Shown here in pieces: positions 7,449 to 17,000 of a stretch of DNA of 64,000 nt (the stretch's first letter is position 1; every line of letters begins with the position of its first letter). The translations under genes and the position numbers were made by a program. Location of the stretch: assembly GCF_015351595.1 (NCBI RefSeq), contig NZ_JADKPT010000012.1:108890-172889 (forward strand), written 5' to 3'. The notes under the pieces are model-generated. The model ran no database searches. It saw nothing but the letters and a program-made list of their open reading frames with translations, and had not been told where the DNA came from. The DNA comes from Flavobacterium sp. LC2016-12 (GTDB lineage Bacteria; Bacteroidota; Bacteroidia; Flavobacteriales; Flavobacteriaceae).

Positions 7449-9758
7449 ATGAAAGTACTTCACCTGGTTTTAATTTTTGCTTCTCTTACTTTAAATGCAC
7501 AGCAATTAAGGGATAAAAACGAAGCAGTTTCTAAACACGAACTTAATTTTGATAAACTCTCAACATCATGGGATGAAGGGATTCCGCTTGGGAATGGAAT
7601 GGTCGGTGCTTTAGTGTGGCAAAAAGGAAATAATCTGCATTTGTCACTAGATCGGGCTGATTTATGGGATATGCGACCAATGAAAGGTTTGCACCGCAAG
7701 GAGTTTAGTTACAAATGGGTAGAAGGACAAGTTGAAAAGAAGGATTATGGCATTGTGCAAAAATATTTTGACGAGCCGTATGATACTGAACCCGCTCCGA
7801 GTAAAATACCGGGTGGCGCATTGGAATTTGAAATTCAAAATTGGGGAGCAGTTTCATCCGTACGTCTATCTCCAAAGGAGGCGATGTGTGAAGTGAAATG
7901 GCAAAATGGAATTGTTTTAAAAACATTTGTTCATGCTGTTAAACCAGTCGGATGGTTTCGTTTTGAGAATTTAAAAGGTGATTTTATACCGCATTTAATT
8001 GCACCAAAATATCAGGGCGAAGTTAAAGTATCAGGAGATCCTGTCGGAGGTGATGACTTGGCACGCTTAGGATATAAGCAAGGCAAAGTGACACAGACGG
8101 CTAATACAATTTCGTATGAGCAGGAAGGATGGGGAGGATTTAAGTATCAAATAAGTGTAACCTGGAAGAAAATAAACAATTCAACTGTTGAAGGTGTTTG
8201 GAGCATTACTTCTCAATATCCGAACACTAAAATAAATCCTGTTGCGGAGAGTGTTGTAAAAAAAAACTTAGAAAGCGGTTATAGTACCGATCTGAAAAGT
8301 CATATTGCCTGGTGGGAGAAATTCTGGAGCAAATCCAGTATTCAGGTTCCTGATCCTTTATTAGAAAAACAATGGTATTTGGAACAGTATAAGTTTGGAT
8401 CAGCAGCCCGAAGAGGAGCTCCGACAATTTCCCTGCAAGCCGTTTGGACCGCAGATAATGGACGACTCCCGCCATGGAAAGGAGATTATCATCATGATCT
8501 GAATACGCAATTAAGCTATTGGCCTTCGTACAGTGGAAATCATTTGGAAGAAGGTATGGGATATATCGATGATCTCGAGAAAAATAAAGCCAATTATAAA
8601 CGATATACCAAAATGTATTTTGGAAATGATGGTTTAGCAGTTCCCGGTGTTACAACACTTGATGGGACTGAAATGGGAGGATGGATACAATATTCTTTTT
8701 CTCCAACAGTTTCTGCCTGGCTCGGACATCATTATTATTTGCAATGGCGCTATAGTATGGATCGCAAATTTTTGGAACAAAAAGCATATCCATGGATTAA
8801 AGATGTGGCTAAACATTTAGAACAGACTACAGTAATAGACGAGAAAGGTTTTCGGAAATTACCCATTAGTTCTAGTCCGGAAATGAATGACAATGATATT
8901 AGTGCCTGGTTCCATCAGAATACCAATTACGATCTGGCCTTAATGACTTTTACTTTCAAAGCTGCTGCAGAATTGGCAACAGAACTTGGATTAAAAGAGG
9001 AAGCGCTTCATTGGAAAAAAATAGGAGATCAATTTCCAGATTATGCGCGTACCGCAAATAACGAAATGATGGTTACGCCAACAATGCCTTATACGGAATC
9101 TCACAGACATTTTTCACATTTGATGGCCATACATCCGCTGGGTCTGATTAAATGGGAAGATGGAGAAAAAGCACAATCGACCATTAAAAATACGCTCAAT
9201 CTGGTAGATAAAATTGGACCAGATTACTGGTGCGGTTACTCTTATTCCTGGATGGCAAATCTAAAAGCAAGGGAAAAAGATGGAGAAGGCGCTGCCCACG
9301 ATCTGGAAATTTTTGCTAAAGCATTTTGCCTTAAAAATAGTTTTCATGTCAATGGAGATCAGACGAAATCGGGTTATTCAAAATTTCAATACAAACCTTT
9401 TACACTTGAAGGCAACTTTGCTTTTGCCGCTGGTTTACAAGAAATGTTATTGCAAAGTTATGCCGGTTTTATAGAAATCATGCCTGCTGTTCCGGTTTCG
9501 TGGAAAGATATTTCTTTTAATACGTTAAGAGCGGAGGGAGCATTTTTAGTTAGCGCTTCAAAGAAAGAGGGCATTATTACCGAAATCAAAATTGTAGCGG
9601 AGCAGGGCGGAAAAACCAAATTAAAATTACCGTTTAAAAATTGGAAGATTGAATCAGGCGAGAAGGTAAATACTAAAGAAATTTCAGAGGAATTTATAGA
9701 ACTGCAATTTGATAAAGGAGGTTCGATTATTTTAAAAAATAAAGACACAAGATATTAA
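7449..9758 (+). CDS. GH95-like (alpha/alpha)6-barrel glycoside hydrolase
   Basis: A 769-residue exported enzyme with a signal peptide ending near NAQ (residue 18). The N-terminal block IPLGNGMVGALVW is the GH95/GH65 N-domain signature. The barrel shows DYHHDLNTQLSYW (346-358), SSSPE (474-478) and HRHFSHLMAIHP (552-563). The C-terminal block IEIMPAVPVSWKD is also usual for GH95. The general acid position Glu478 is kept, but the catalytic Asp expected in the DGNFG motif of characterised fucosidases is Glu654 (LEGNF), so specificity may differ from alpha-L-fucosidase. It is coupled to the GH2 gene by a 1-base gap. Confidence 0.82.
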   Translation: MKVLHLVLIFASLTLNAQQLRDKNEAVSKHELNFDKLSTSWDEGIPLGNGMVGALVWQKGNNLHLSLDRADLWDMRPMKGLHRKEFSYKWVEGQVEKKDYGIVQKYFDEPYDTEPAPSKIPGGALEFEIQNWGAVSSVRLSPKEAMCEVKWQNGIVLKTFVHAVKPVGWFRFENLKGDFIPHLIAPKYQGEVKVSGDPVGGDDLARLGYKQGKVTQTANTISYEQEGWGGFKYQISVTWKKINNSTVEGVWSITSQYPNTKINPVAESVVKKNLESGYSTDLKSHIAWWEKFWSKSSIQVPDPLLEKQWYLEQYKFGSAARRGAPTISLQAVWTADNGRLPPWKGDYHHDLNTQLSYWPSYSGNHLEEGMGYIDDLEKNKANYKRYTKMYFGNDGLAVPGVTTLDGTEMGGWIQYSFSPTVSAWLGHHYYLQWRYSMDRKFLEQKAYPWIKDVAKHLEQTTVIDEKGFRKLPISSSPEMNDNDISAWFHQNTNYDLALMTFTFKAAAELATELGLKEEALHWKKIGDQFPDYARTANNEMMVTPTMPYTESHRHFSHLMAIHPLGLIKWEDGEKAQSTIKNTLNLVDKIGPDYWCGYSYSWMANLKAREKDGEGAAHDLEIFAKAFCLKNSFHVNGDQTKSGYSKFQYKPFTLEGNFAFAAGLQEMLLQSYAGFIEIMPAVPVSWKDISFNTLRAEGAFLVSASKKEGIITEIKIVAEQGGKTKLKLPFKNWKIESGEKVNTKEISEEFIELQFDKGGSIILKNKDTRY

Positions 9759-9776
9759 TAGAAGAAATAGAAAGAG

Positions 9777-10943
9777 ATGAAAATTACAGATGTAAAAGTA
9801 TGGATGGTTGAAGGTGTTAAATACAACTGGACACTATTAAAAATATATACAGATACTGGACATACCGGTGTTGGAGAAGCTACGAACTGGCCAGGAAGTC
9901 CAATTGTTTATCATGCAGCAAAGCATATTGGGGAAAGAATTATTGGTCTTGACCCTATGAAAACCGATTTTATCTGGACAAAGTTGTACCGCGATTTAAA
10001 CTGGGTAGGGCCAAACGGAGCAAGTTTATGCGCTATTAGCGGAATTGATATGGCCTTGCTTGATTTAAAAGGAAAAGTTTTAGGTACGCCTTGTTATGAA
10101 TTGCTGGGTGGTGCTTTTAGAAAAGATATTTTATTATATGCCAATTACTGGTTTACAGGTGGCGGACACAATGCTGAGGATTATGCAAAGCAGGCTATAA
10201 AAGTCAAAGAAGCAGGATTTACAGGATTAAAATTTGATCCGTTTGCCCATACGAATTATTTGTATGGTGAAGATTTATCTTCAAATCTTACACTAACTGC
10301 AGAACAACAAGATTTAGCTTTTAATGTTAGTAAAGCGGTTCGTGATGTAGTAGGACCCAATTTTGATATTATGATCGAAACGCATGCGATGCTGAATTAC
10401 AGAGTTGCTGTGAAAATGGCGCAACGTTTAGCTACGCTTGATATTACCTGGTATGAAGAACCTGCAGGTCCAGAAAGTGCTGATACACTGCGAGCCATGA
10501 GAGAACGTATTCCTTCGAATGTTTCTATTTGTGTGGGTGAAAGACATTATACCCGACACGGAATCCGTCCTGTATTGGAGAAGAATATTTGCGATATTAT
10601 GATGCCGGATATTACGCGTTGCGGAGGTCCATCTGAGATGAAAAGAATGGCCACTATGATGGAAGCTTATAACGTTTTATTAGCACCACATAATCCTAAT
10701 GGACCATTGTCTACATTGGCATCGGCTCATGTGTGTGCTTCTGTTCCTAACTTTTTCCGCCAGGAATTTATGTTCAATGACGTGCCGTGGAGAGATACTG
10801 TAATTACACATCCAATAAAAGATATGATTCAGAATGGTCATTTGCATTTAAGTGACAGACCAGGTCTTGGTGTGGATTTAGTGGAAGAAGAAATGGAAAA
10901 ACATCCGGGAATTGTAGTTCCGAGACCAGGATTTTATGTTTAA
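9777..10943 (+). CDS. Enolase-superfamily sugar-acid dehydratase (galactonate dehydratase-like)
   Basis: A 388-residue cytoplasmic enzyme of the mandelate racemase / muconate lactonising family. N-terminal capping domain to about 120, then the barrel. Metal-ligand positions are Glu201 (IETHAM), Glu227 (YEEPAG) and Glu255 (VGERHYTRHG). His203 and His305 (APHNPNGP) match the acid/base pair of D-galactonate dehydratase, with the same 50-residue interval between the third ligand and the second His. The first ligand is Glu where GalD has Asp. Such enzymes convert an aldonate to a 2-keto-3-deoxyaldonate, which fits the dehydrogenase, lactonase, kinase and aldolase in the same operon. Galactonate is the likeliest substrate; gluconate, fuconate or another acid is possible. 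Confidence 0.88.
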   Translation: MKITDVKVWMVEGVKYNWTLLKIYTDTGHTGVGEATNWPGSPIVYHAAKHIGERIIGLDPMKTDFIWTKLYRDLNWVGPNGASLCAISGIDMALLDLKGKVLGTPCYELLGGAFRKDILLYANYWFTGGGHNAEDYAKQAIKVKEAGFTGLKFDPFAHTNYLYGEDLSSNLTLTAEQQDLAFNVSKAVRDVVGPNFDIMIETHAMLNYRVAVKMAQRLATLDITWYEEPAGPESADTLRAMRERIPSNVSICVGERHYTRHGIRPVLEKNICDIMMPDITRCGGPSEMKRMATMMEAYNVLLAPHNPNGPLSTLASAHVCASVPNFFRQEFMFNDVPWRDTVITHPIKDMIQNGHLHLSDRPGLGVDLVEEEMEKHPGIVVPRPGFYV

Positions 10944-10983
10944 TTTTTCTTGAGTTTAATTTTCAACCAATTTATAAGCAGCT

Positions 10984-13686
10984 ATGTCAATTGAATCAAT
11001 AAAGAGACGTGATTTTTTAAAGCAGGCGAGTATTTTTACTGCCGGTTTGCTTGCCATGCAAATGGATGTTTTAGCAGGTTCTTTTGGAACTGATAAATTT
11101 GGTGATGGAAATATTTTACTCAATAAAAAAACAGATCCGGATTGGATAAAATCATTGTACCAAAGAGGAACGGTTACCACTTATTTCAAAAGTAAAAATG
11201 AATTAAAATATATTGGTATGCCTGTTGGAGGAATCAACTGCGGTACCGTTTATTTGGGAGGTGATGGCCGTTTGTGGCTTTGGGATATCTTCAATAAAAA
11301 TCAGGAAGGTATTGAACCAAAACTTGTAGAATGGAATAAAGGCAATGGAGAGCAAATTAAATTGCGTCCGCGTGACGGTGCCGCTTATGTATTTCCGGCA
11401 ACTGAAATTCATCCTCTGGAACAGGGATTTGCAATAAAAATCAATTACAAAGGAAACACTATAACAAAACGTTTTCATCAGGAAGATTGGGCCGAAATTA
11501 AGTTTGAAGCAACTTATCCCGTAGCTGTCATTCATTATATAGATTCCGATTTTCCTTTAGAAATAAAACTAACCGCATTTTCGCCTTTCATTCCCTTAGA
11601 CGAAGACAATTCGAATATTCCCGTTACGATTCAGTCTTTTGAAATTAAAAACACCGGAAAAGAAGTTGTTGAATTTGAAATAATTGGCTGGCTAGAAAAT
11701 GCAGCTAATATATTCTCAGCAACAGCAAGCAACGATGGAAAAAGAGAAAATACGGTGATTACTAAACCGAATCATGTCTCCGTTTTTTCAACTTTTAATC
11801 CAAATGATAAAACAAAATTTGCGGAAGCAGGAGATTCAGGGTCATTATGCCTGTCATTTATAGGGAAAAATGCCATTGGTATTTCTTCATTTAATCTTCC
11901 TTTTTCTGCAGCATCATTTAATTCAAAAGAGGGAAGAGAAGCTAAAAGCACAGTAAATGCAGCTGAAAAAATAATTGCAGGAATCGCTGTAACTGAAAAA
12001 TTAGCACCGGGAAAAACGGTAAAAAAAGAATTCGCTATCAGTTGGCATTTTTCAAATGTTGGAAAACGTATTGATGTGCCAGATGCAAGAACAGGACATT
12101 ATTATTTAAATAAATTCCCTGATGCTTTGGCTGTCGCCGATTATGTCGCCGATCGCTCTTCATTTTTATCGTCACAAACAAAATTATGGAAGAATACGTG
12201 GTATAAGTCAACGTTGCCGTGGTGGTTTATGGAGCGAACTTTTTCTAATATTTCAGCATTGGCGACGACTACTTCGCATCGTTTTAAAACAGGTCGTTCA
12301 TGGGCTTGGGAAGGTGTCGGCGCCTGCGAAGGAAATTGTACGCATGTTTGGCATTACGCACAGGCAACAGGCAGAATATTTCCGGGTATCGAAAGAGACA
12401 ATCGTCAGCGAGTTGATCTTGGTATTGCTTTACAGGAAGATGGTGGAATCTGGTTTAGGGCAGAATATGATAAACGTCCCGCCATTGATGGGCAGGCAGG
12501 CAGGGTTTTAGGATGTTTGCGAGAACATCAAATGAGTGCCGATGATACTTTTTTAAGAACAAACTGGCCAAACATAAAGAAAGCAACTCAATTTTTAATC
12601 AACCAGGATAAAAATGGCAATGGACTTACAGATACTCCAATGGAAAATACATTGGATGCGGTCTGGGATGGAGAAATTGCCTGGATTGCCGGTTTATCTA
12701 TTGCAGCAGTAAAAGCTGGCGGTGTGATGGCTTTAGAGATGAACGATATTTCGTTTGCTGAGCAATGTAAAATATATGTTGAAAAAGGTTCTAAGAACAT
12801 GGATGAGGTTTTATTTAATGGAGAATACTATATCCATAAACCTGATGCCATCAAAGGAAGAGAAGGAGTAGGATCTTACAACACTTGTCATATCGATCAG
12901 GTTTTAGGACAAAGTTGGGCGTGGCAAGTTGGCTTAGGCCGAATTAATGATAAAGAAAAAACTGCCAGTGCATTGAAGGCTTTGTGGAAATATAATTTCA
13001 TGCCGGATGTGGGACCTTATTTAAAAGAACACACGGGCTGGCGTCCTTATGCTTTACCGGGTGAAAGTGGTATGGTCATGAATACCAATCCTAAAAAGGA
13101 AGCCAATCCTTATGGGGAATCGGTTACCTGGCAAATGGGGTATTTCCATGAATGCATGACAGGATTTGAACATCAGGTTGCCAGTCATCTTATGGCCGAA
13201 GAAATGACAGATGAAGCGCTGATACTCACCAGAGCAGTTCACGACCGTTATCATGCCTACAAGCGAAATCCTTTTAATGAAATCGAATGCAGCGATCACT
13301 ACGGAAGAGCGATGGCGAGCTACGGCACATTTATTACAGCTTGTGGCTTTGAATATCATGGGCCAAAAAACTTCATTCGATTTGCTCCTAAATGGAATAA
13401 AGAAAATTTTGAAGCACCGTTTGTTACAGCAAAAGGCTGGGGTTCTTATTCTCAAAAAAAACAAAAAGGGAAACAAATTCATCGTTTTGAAGTAAAATAT
13501 GGTTCACTCCGTTTACAAAAAATAAACCTGCAAAGAATAAGTGAATTGTCAATAGAAAAAGTGACAGCAGCTGTGGGCGGACAAAAAGTAAAACTGAAAT
13601 ACGAACTAAACGGAAATGATATCGTAGTAGAACTTACAAAGCCATTGCATATTCAAACAAATGAAACATTAATAATTACGATCTAA
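10984..13686 (+). CDS. GH116-type glycoside hydrolase with Tat signal
   Basis: A 900-residue enzyme. The N-terminus has a twin-arginine motif (KRRDFLKQ, residues 7-14) with a hydrophobic stretch, so it is exported folded, unlike the Sec-exported neighbours. GMPVGGINCGTVYLGGDG (78-95) is the GH116 N-domain signature and GACEGNCTHVWHYAQA (446-461) the barrel signature shared with GBA2 glucosylceramidases. Asp558 in ENTLDAVWDG aligns with the acid/base Asp. Glu443 or Glu449 is the likely nucleophile position. Characterised bacterial GH116 enzymes are beta-glucosidases, beta-xylosidases or N-acetylglucosaminidases; the specificity here cannot be told. Confidence 0.87.
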   Translation: MSIESIKRRDFLKQASIFTAGLLAMQMDVLAGSFGTDKFGDGNILLNKKTDPDWIKSLYQRGTVTTYFKSKNELKYIGMPVGGINCGTVYLGGDGRLWLWDIFNKNQEGIEPKLVEWNKGNGEQIKLRPRDGAAYVFPATEIHPLEQGFAIKINYKGNTITKRFHQEDWAEIKFEATYPVAVIHYIDSDFPLEIKLTAFSPFIPLDEDNSNIPVTIQSFEIKNTGKEVVEFEIIGWLENAANIFSATASNDGKRENTVITKPNHVSVFSTFNPNDKTKFAEAGDSGSLCLSFIGKNAIGISSFNLPFSAASFNSKEGREAKSTVNAAEKIIAGIAVTEKLAPGKTVKKEFAISWHFSNVGKRIDVPDARTGHYYLNKFPDALAVADYVADRSSFLSSQTKLWKNTWYKSTLPWWFMERTFSNISALATTTSHRFKTGRSWAWEGVGACEGNCTHVWHYAQATGRIFPGIERDNRQRVDLGIALQEDGGIWFRAEYDKRPAIDGQAGRVLGCLREHQMSADDTFLRTNWPNIKKATQFLINQDKNGNGLTDTPMENTLDAVWDGEIAWIAGLSIAAVKAGGVMALEMNDISFAEQCKIYVEKGSKNMDEVLFNGEYYIHKPDAIKGREGVGSYNTCHIDQVLGQSWAWQVGLGRINDKEKTASALKALWKYNFMPDVGPYLKEHTGWRPYALPGESGMVMNTNPKKEANPYGESVTWQMGYFHECMTGFEHQVASHLMAEEMTDEALILTRAVHDRYHAYKRNPFNEIECSDHYGRAMASYGTFITACGFEYHGPKNFIRFAPKWNKENFEAPFVTAKGWGSYSQKKQKGKQIHRFEVKYGSLRLQKINLQRISELSIEKVTAAVGGQKVKLKYELNGNDIVVELTKPLHIQTNETLIITI

Positions 13687-13697
13687 AACGATTATAA

Positions 13698-14291
13698 ATG
13701 CTAAAAAGAAATATATTTTTATGGATGGCTTTGGTAATGCTGCTGTCTTGCAATCAATCTAAAACAAATGATGCAAAGCAAATAATTGAAGCGGATAATA
13801 ATTGGAAACCCAAATTTGATCAAAAACTTCCATTATTGGGACATCGTAATTGGATTGTTATTGCAGATAAAGCTTTTCCGGAACAGAATGCCGAGGGTAT
13901 AGAAGTAATTAAAACAGACGAAAATCTTTTGCCTGTTTTGAAATATGTTTTGCAACAGGTAAATTCATCCGGACATGTAAAACCGATTGTTTATCGTGAT
14001 AAGGAATTACAATTTATTACTGAATCGCAGGCAAAAGGTGTAACAGCATTCCGCATAGAATCAGAGAAATTGATGAAAATGGGAAAAATGAATTTAGAAT
14101 TACAACCCCAAAGTATTCTTCATGATTCCGTTTTTACTAAATTAGACGAAGCATCAAAATTGTTTAAAATAGTGGTATTAAAAACCAATGAAACAATTCC
14201 ATACACCTCTGTTTTTTTACAACTTGATTGTTCCTATTGGAATGCAGAGAAGGAAAAACAATTGAGAGAAATGATGAAAAGTCAAAAATAA
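13698..14291 (+). CDS. RbsD/FucU-like lipoprotein (putative extracytoplasmic sugar mutarotase)
   Basis: A 197-residue lipoprotein: the lipobox LLSC ends at Cys18. Residues 45-110 read like the RbsD/FucU fold: LLGHRNWIVIADKAFP keeps the His-to-Asp spacing of the active site (His49, Asp57; eight residues apart as in RbsD His20/Asp28). The later IKTDENLLPVLKYVLQQV resembles the family's VxxLLxA helix. The tail has an aromatic YWN pair near residue 180 where RbsD has an active-site Tyr and Asn. Family members interconvert sugar anomers in the cytoplasm; the lipobox places this one outside. It lies between GH116 and the dehydrogenase, so it may convert released sugar before uptake. The family call is by eye and moderately sure. 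Confidence 0.65.
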   Translation: MLKRNIFLWMALVMLLSCNQSKTNDAKQIIEADNNWKPKFDQKLPLLGHRNWIVIADKAFPEQNAEGIEVIKTDENLLPVLKYVLQQVNSSGHVKPIVYRDKELQFITESQAKGVTAFRIESEKLMKMGKMNLELQPQSILHDSVFTKLDEASKLFKIVVLKTNETIPYTSVFLQLDCSYWNAEKEKQLREMMKSQK

Positions 14292-14309
14292 TTAGAAAAT
14301 AAAAGAAAT

Positions 14310-15083
14310 ATGTTTCAGATAGATCTTACAGGAAAAACAGTTGTGATTACTGGCGTTACTACTGGTATCGGAGCCAGTATTGCAAAAATGTTTGCCAAAG
14401 CCGGAGCAAATATTTCCGGTTGCGCAACATCGGCAGATGGTGGTGATTTTACAAAAGTTATTTCTGAAACCCCAGAGAAAACACTGTACACACAATGTGA
14501 TCTAACCAAGGAAGAAGATTTGCAGAAATTCATTCAAAACACAATAGAAACATTTGGAAGAATTGATGTGCTTGTTTCCAATGCCGGACAAAATGTTTTT
14601 GAAGGAGCAGCGAATTGTGATGAAGCACATTGGCAGCAAAACATGGAATTAAATCTGGCATCGCATTGGCGATTAACAAAATTATGCAAGCCTTATTTAG
14701 AAAAAAATAATGGTGTTATCATTATCATGACGTCAAATCACGCGTATTCAAGTATTCCGGGTTGTTTCCCTTATAATGTGACTAAAACTGCTCTGACAGG
14801 ATTAGTTCGCAGTTTGGCTATTGAATGGGGACCAACAATAAGAACTGTAGGTATTGCACCAGGATTTATTGATACTCCCGGAAATCAAAAATGGTTTGAT
14901 TCCTTTCCGGATCCTGAAACAGAACGACAAAGAACAATTGATTTACATCCGGTAAAAAAAATAGGTTCTCCTGAAGAAATTGGTGCCTGGTGTGTATTTC
15001 TGTCTAGTGAATATGCCTCATTTGCCAGCGGCGTTACTTATTTAATCGATGGAGGAAGAACCGCATTAATGCAAGATCAATAA
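14310..15083 (+). CDS. SDR-family dehydrogenase (probable sugar dehydrogenase)
   Basis: A 257-residue classical short-chain dehydrogenase. TGVTTGIG (14-21) is the dinucleotide motif, SNAGQN (90-95) the NNAG-like motif, Ser142, Tyr155 and Lys159 the catalytic set, and PGFIDTP the post-catalytic loop. No signal peptide, so cytoplasmic. Its stop codon touches the lactonase start at 15084. With a lactonase and dehydratase beside it, it most likely oxidises an aldose at C1 to the aldonolactone with NAD(P)+. The exact sugar cannot be read. Confidence 0.9.
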   Translation: MFQIDLTGKTVVITGVTTGIGASIAKMFAKAGANISGCATSADGGDFTKVISETPEKTLYTQCDLTKEEDLQKFIQNTIETFGRIDVLVSNAGQNVFEGAANCDEAHWQQNMELNLASHWRLTKLCKPYLEKNNGVIIIMTSNHAYSSIPGCFPYNVTKTALTGLVRSLAIEWGPTIRTVGIAPGFIDTPGNQKWFDSFPDPETERQRTIDLHPVKKIGSPEEIGAWCVFLSSEYASFASGVTYLIDGGRTALMQDQ

Positions 15084-15974
15084 ATGGAAATTTGGAAAGC
15101 AACCTCATTAAATAATACAAAATTAGTTCTTGGAGAAGGAGCAATCTGGAGTTCGTCACGTAAGTTATTTTTTTATGTAGATATCGAAGGACAAAAGGTT
15201 GGTTTAGTAGATCCTGTTTCCGGGATGACGAAACAACGACAACTTCAGGAGAAAGTAGGAACGGTGGTTCCAACAGAAGATGGCCAACTTCTAATAGGTC
15301 TTGAAAATTCAATTTCAATATTTGATTTTGATTCAGAAGAATTACAAGAGCTAATAAAATTAGAAGCAGAAATACCAACCAATCGATCTAATGATGGAAA
15401 ATGTGATGCTGCCGGCAGACTGTGGATTGGGACAATGAACAAAGAGGCAAAGGGAGCCGTCGGAACCTTATATTGTTTTGATGGAGAACAAATCAAAAAA
15501 AAGATTCCAAATCGCAAAGTATCCAATGGTATTTGCTGGAGTGCCGATAATACTAAAATGTACTATGTCGATTCATTTGATTACAATATTAAAGTATATG
15601 ATTTTGATTTAGAATCGGGTGCTATTTCTAATGAAAGGATTATTGTTGAAATGAAAGAATCCGGTTTTACACCAGATGGCATGACAATCGACGAAAAAGG
15701 AATGTTATGGGTAGCCATGTGGGGAGAAGGAACGGTAAACAAATACAATCCGCTTACGGGTGAATTAATTGGAAGAGTGGAAGTCAATGCTCCCCATGTT
15801 AGCTCTTGTGCATTTGGAGGAACTACTATGACACAATTATTAATTACTACGGCAAGTGCAGGATTAAGTGATGAGCAGCTAAAACAGTTTCCGGAAAGTG
15901 GTACATTATTTTTAGTTGATGTTGGAATCAAAGGAACACAGATGAATCCATTTAAAATCCAAAATAAAATATAA
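15084..15974 (+). CDS. SMP-30/gluconolactonase-family sugar lactonase
   Basis: A 296-residue six-bladed beta-propeller lactonase without a signal peptide. The start region LGEGAIWSS carries the conserved metal-ligand Glu18. NDGKCDAAGRLWIGTMN, SNGICWSADNTKMYYVDS and PDGMTIDEKGMLWVAMWG are the usual blade motifs with the Asn and Asp metal ligands. It opens the lactone made by the preceding dehydrogenase to the free sugar acid used by the dehydratase at 9777. The ATG follows directly after the upstream TAA, indicating translational coupling. Confidence 0.92.
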   Translation: MEIWKATSLNNTKLVLGEGAIWSSSRKLFFYVDIEGQKVGLVDPVSGMTKQRQLQEKVGTVVPTEDGQLLIGLENSISIFDFDSEELQELIKLEAEIPTNRSNDGKCDAAGRLWIGTMNKEAKGAVGTLYCFDGEQIKKKIPNRKVSNGICWSADNTKMYYVDSFDYNIKVYDFDLESGAISNERIIVEMKESGFTPDGMTIDEKGMLWVAMWGEGTVNKYNPLTGELIGRVEVNAPHVSSCAFGGTTMTQLLITTASAGLSDEQLKQFPESGTLFLVDVGIKGTQMNPFKIQNKI

Positions 15975-15984
15975 AAGGGTAACA

Positions 15985-16983
15985 ATGAAAGAAATAGTTT
16001 TATTTGGAGAGTACTTGTTACGTTTAACTCCGCCAGGAAACAAAAAAATAACGCAGGCAGAAAATCTTGAAATGCACTGGGCTGGTTCTGAAGCTAATAT
16101 CGCAGTTTCGTTGGCTACATTTAAAAAAAGTACGCGATATGTTACTTCCTTACCAAATAATACTGTCGGTCAGGCGGGTATCGCGCAGCTTCATCGTTAT
16201 GGAGTTCCGACTACCGTTATAGAAAAAAAAGGACGCCAAGGTCTTTACTATTACGAAAGCGGCGTGGGAACCAGACCCGGCAAAGTAACTTACGACCGCG
16301 AATATTCGAGCTTTAGCATGCTGGAAGATCATGATATAAATTGGGATGAAATTTTTAATAATGCCGAATGGTTTCATTGGAGTGGCATTACGCCGGCCTT
16401 AACTGAAAATCTTTCCAAAATTTGTCTGAACGCTTTGAAGGTTGCAAAGGAAAAAGGAATAATGATTTCGGCCGATTTTAATTTTCGATCAACGTTATGG
16501 CAATATGGAAAACAGAGTAGCGAAATAATGCCCAAACTACTGGAATATTGCGATGTAATTCTGGCTGATGTTGATGCCTCAAAATTGTATTTTAACATCC
16601 ATCCGGACGAGAACAACTTGGTTGAAAGTACCTGTTCTTTATTAAAGGAAAAATTGCCGAATGTAAAGTATATTGCGATGACCATGCGCTATCAAAACAA
16701 TGCTTCAAATGAGTATGTTGGTTATTTGTGGAATAACGGTGCTGTAGTTTCTTCGACAACTTATAAAATAGACAATATTGCGGAACGTATTGGTGCCGGT
16801 GATGCTTTTATGGCGGGTTTGATTTATGGTTTACAGGAACAACAGCCATTACAGCAAGTTATAGAATTTGCCACCGCCTGTGGGGTAATGAAACATTATA
16901 TAACGGGTGATATGAATATTGCTTCAAAGGAAGAAATTGAGACGATCATTCAACAAAAAGGAAGCGGAAGAATAATTCGCTAA
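15985..16983 (+). CDS. 2-keto-3-deoxy-sugar-acid kinase (PfkB family)
   Basis: A 332-residue ribokinase-like kinase. The N-terminal GEYLLRLTPPG and WAGSEANIAVSLA are typical of 2-dehydro-3-deoxygluconate kinases. The active-site GAGDAFMAG motif near the C-terminus supplies catalytic Asp273. It should phosphorylate the 2-keto-3-deoxy acid from the dehydratase to the 6-phosphate, which the next gene product cleaves. Ten bases separate it from the lactonase and 17 from the aldolase. KDG and KDGal cannot be told apart by sequence reading. Confidence 0.92.
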   Translation: MKEIVLFGEYLLRLTPPGNKKITQAENLEMHWAGSEANIAVSLATFKKSTRYVTSLPNNTVGQAGIAQLHRYGVPTTVIEKKGRQGLYYYESGVGTRPGKVTYDREYSSFSMLEDHDINWDEIFNNAEWFHWSGITPALTENLSKICLNALKVAKEKGIMISADFNFRSTLWQYGKQSSEIMPKLLEYCDVILADVDASKLYFNIHPDENNLVESTCSLLKEKLPNVKYIAMTMRYQNNASNEYVGYLWNNGAVVSSTTYKIDNIAERIGAGDAFMAGLIYGLQEQQPLQQVIEFATACGVMKHYITGDMNIASKEEIETIIQQKGSGRIIR

Positions 16984-17000
16984 TTAAAAACAGAAAACAT

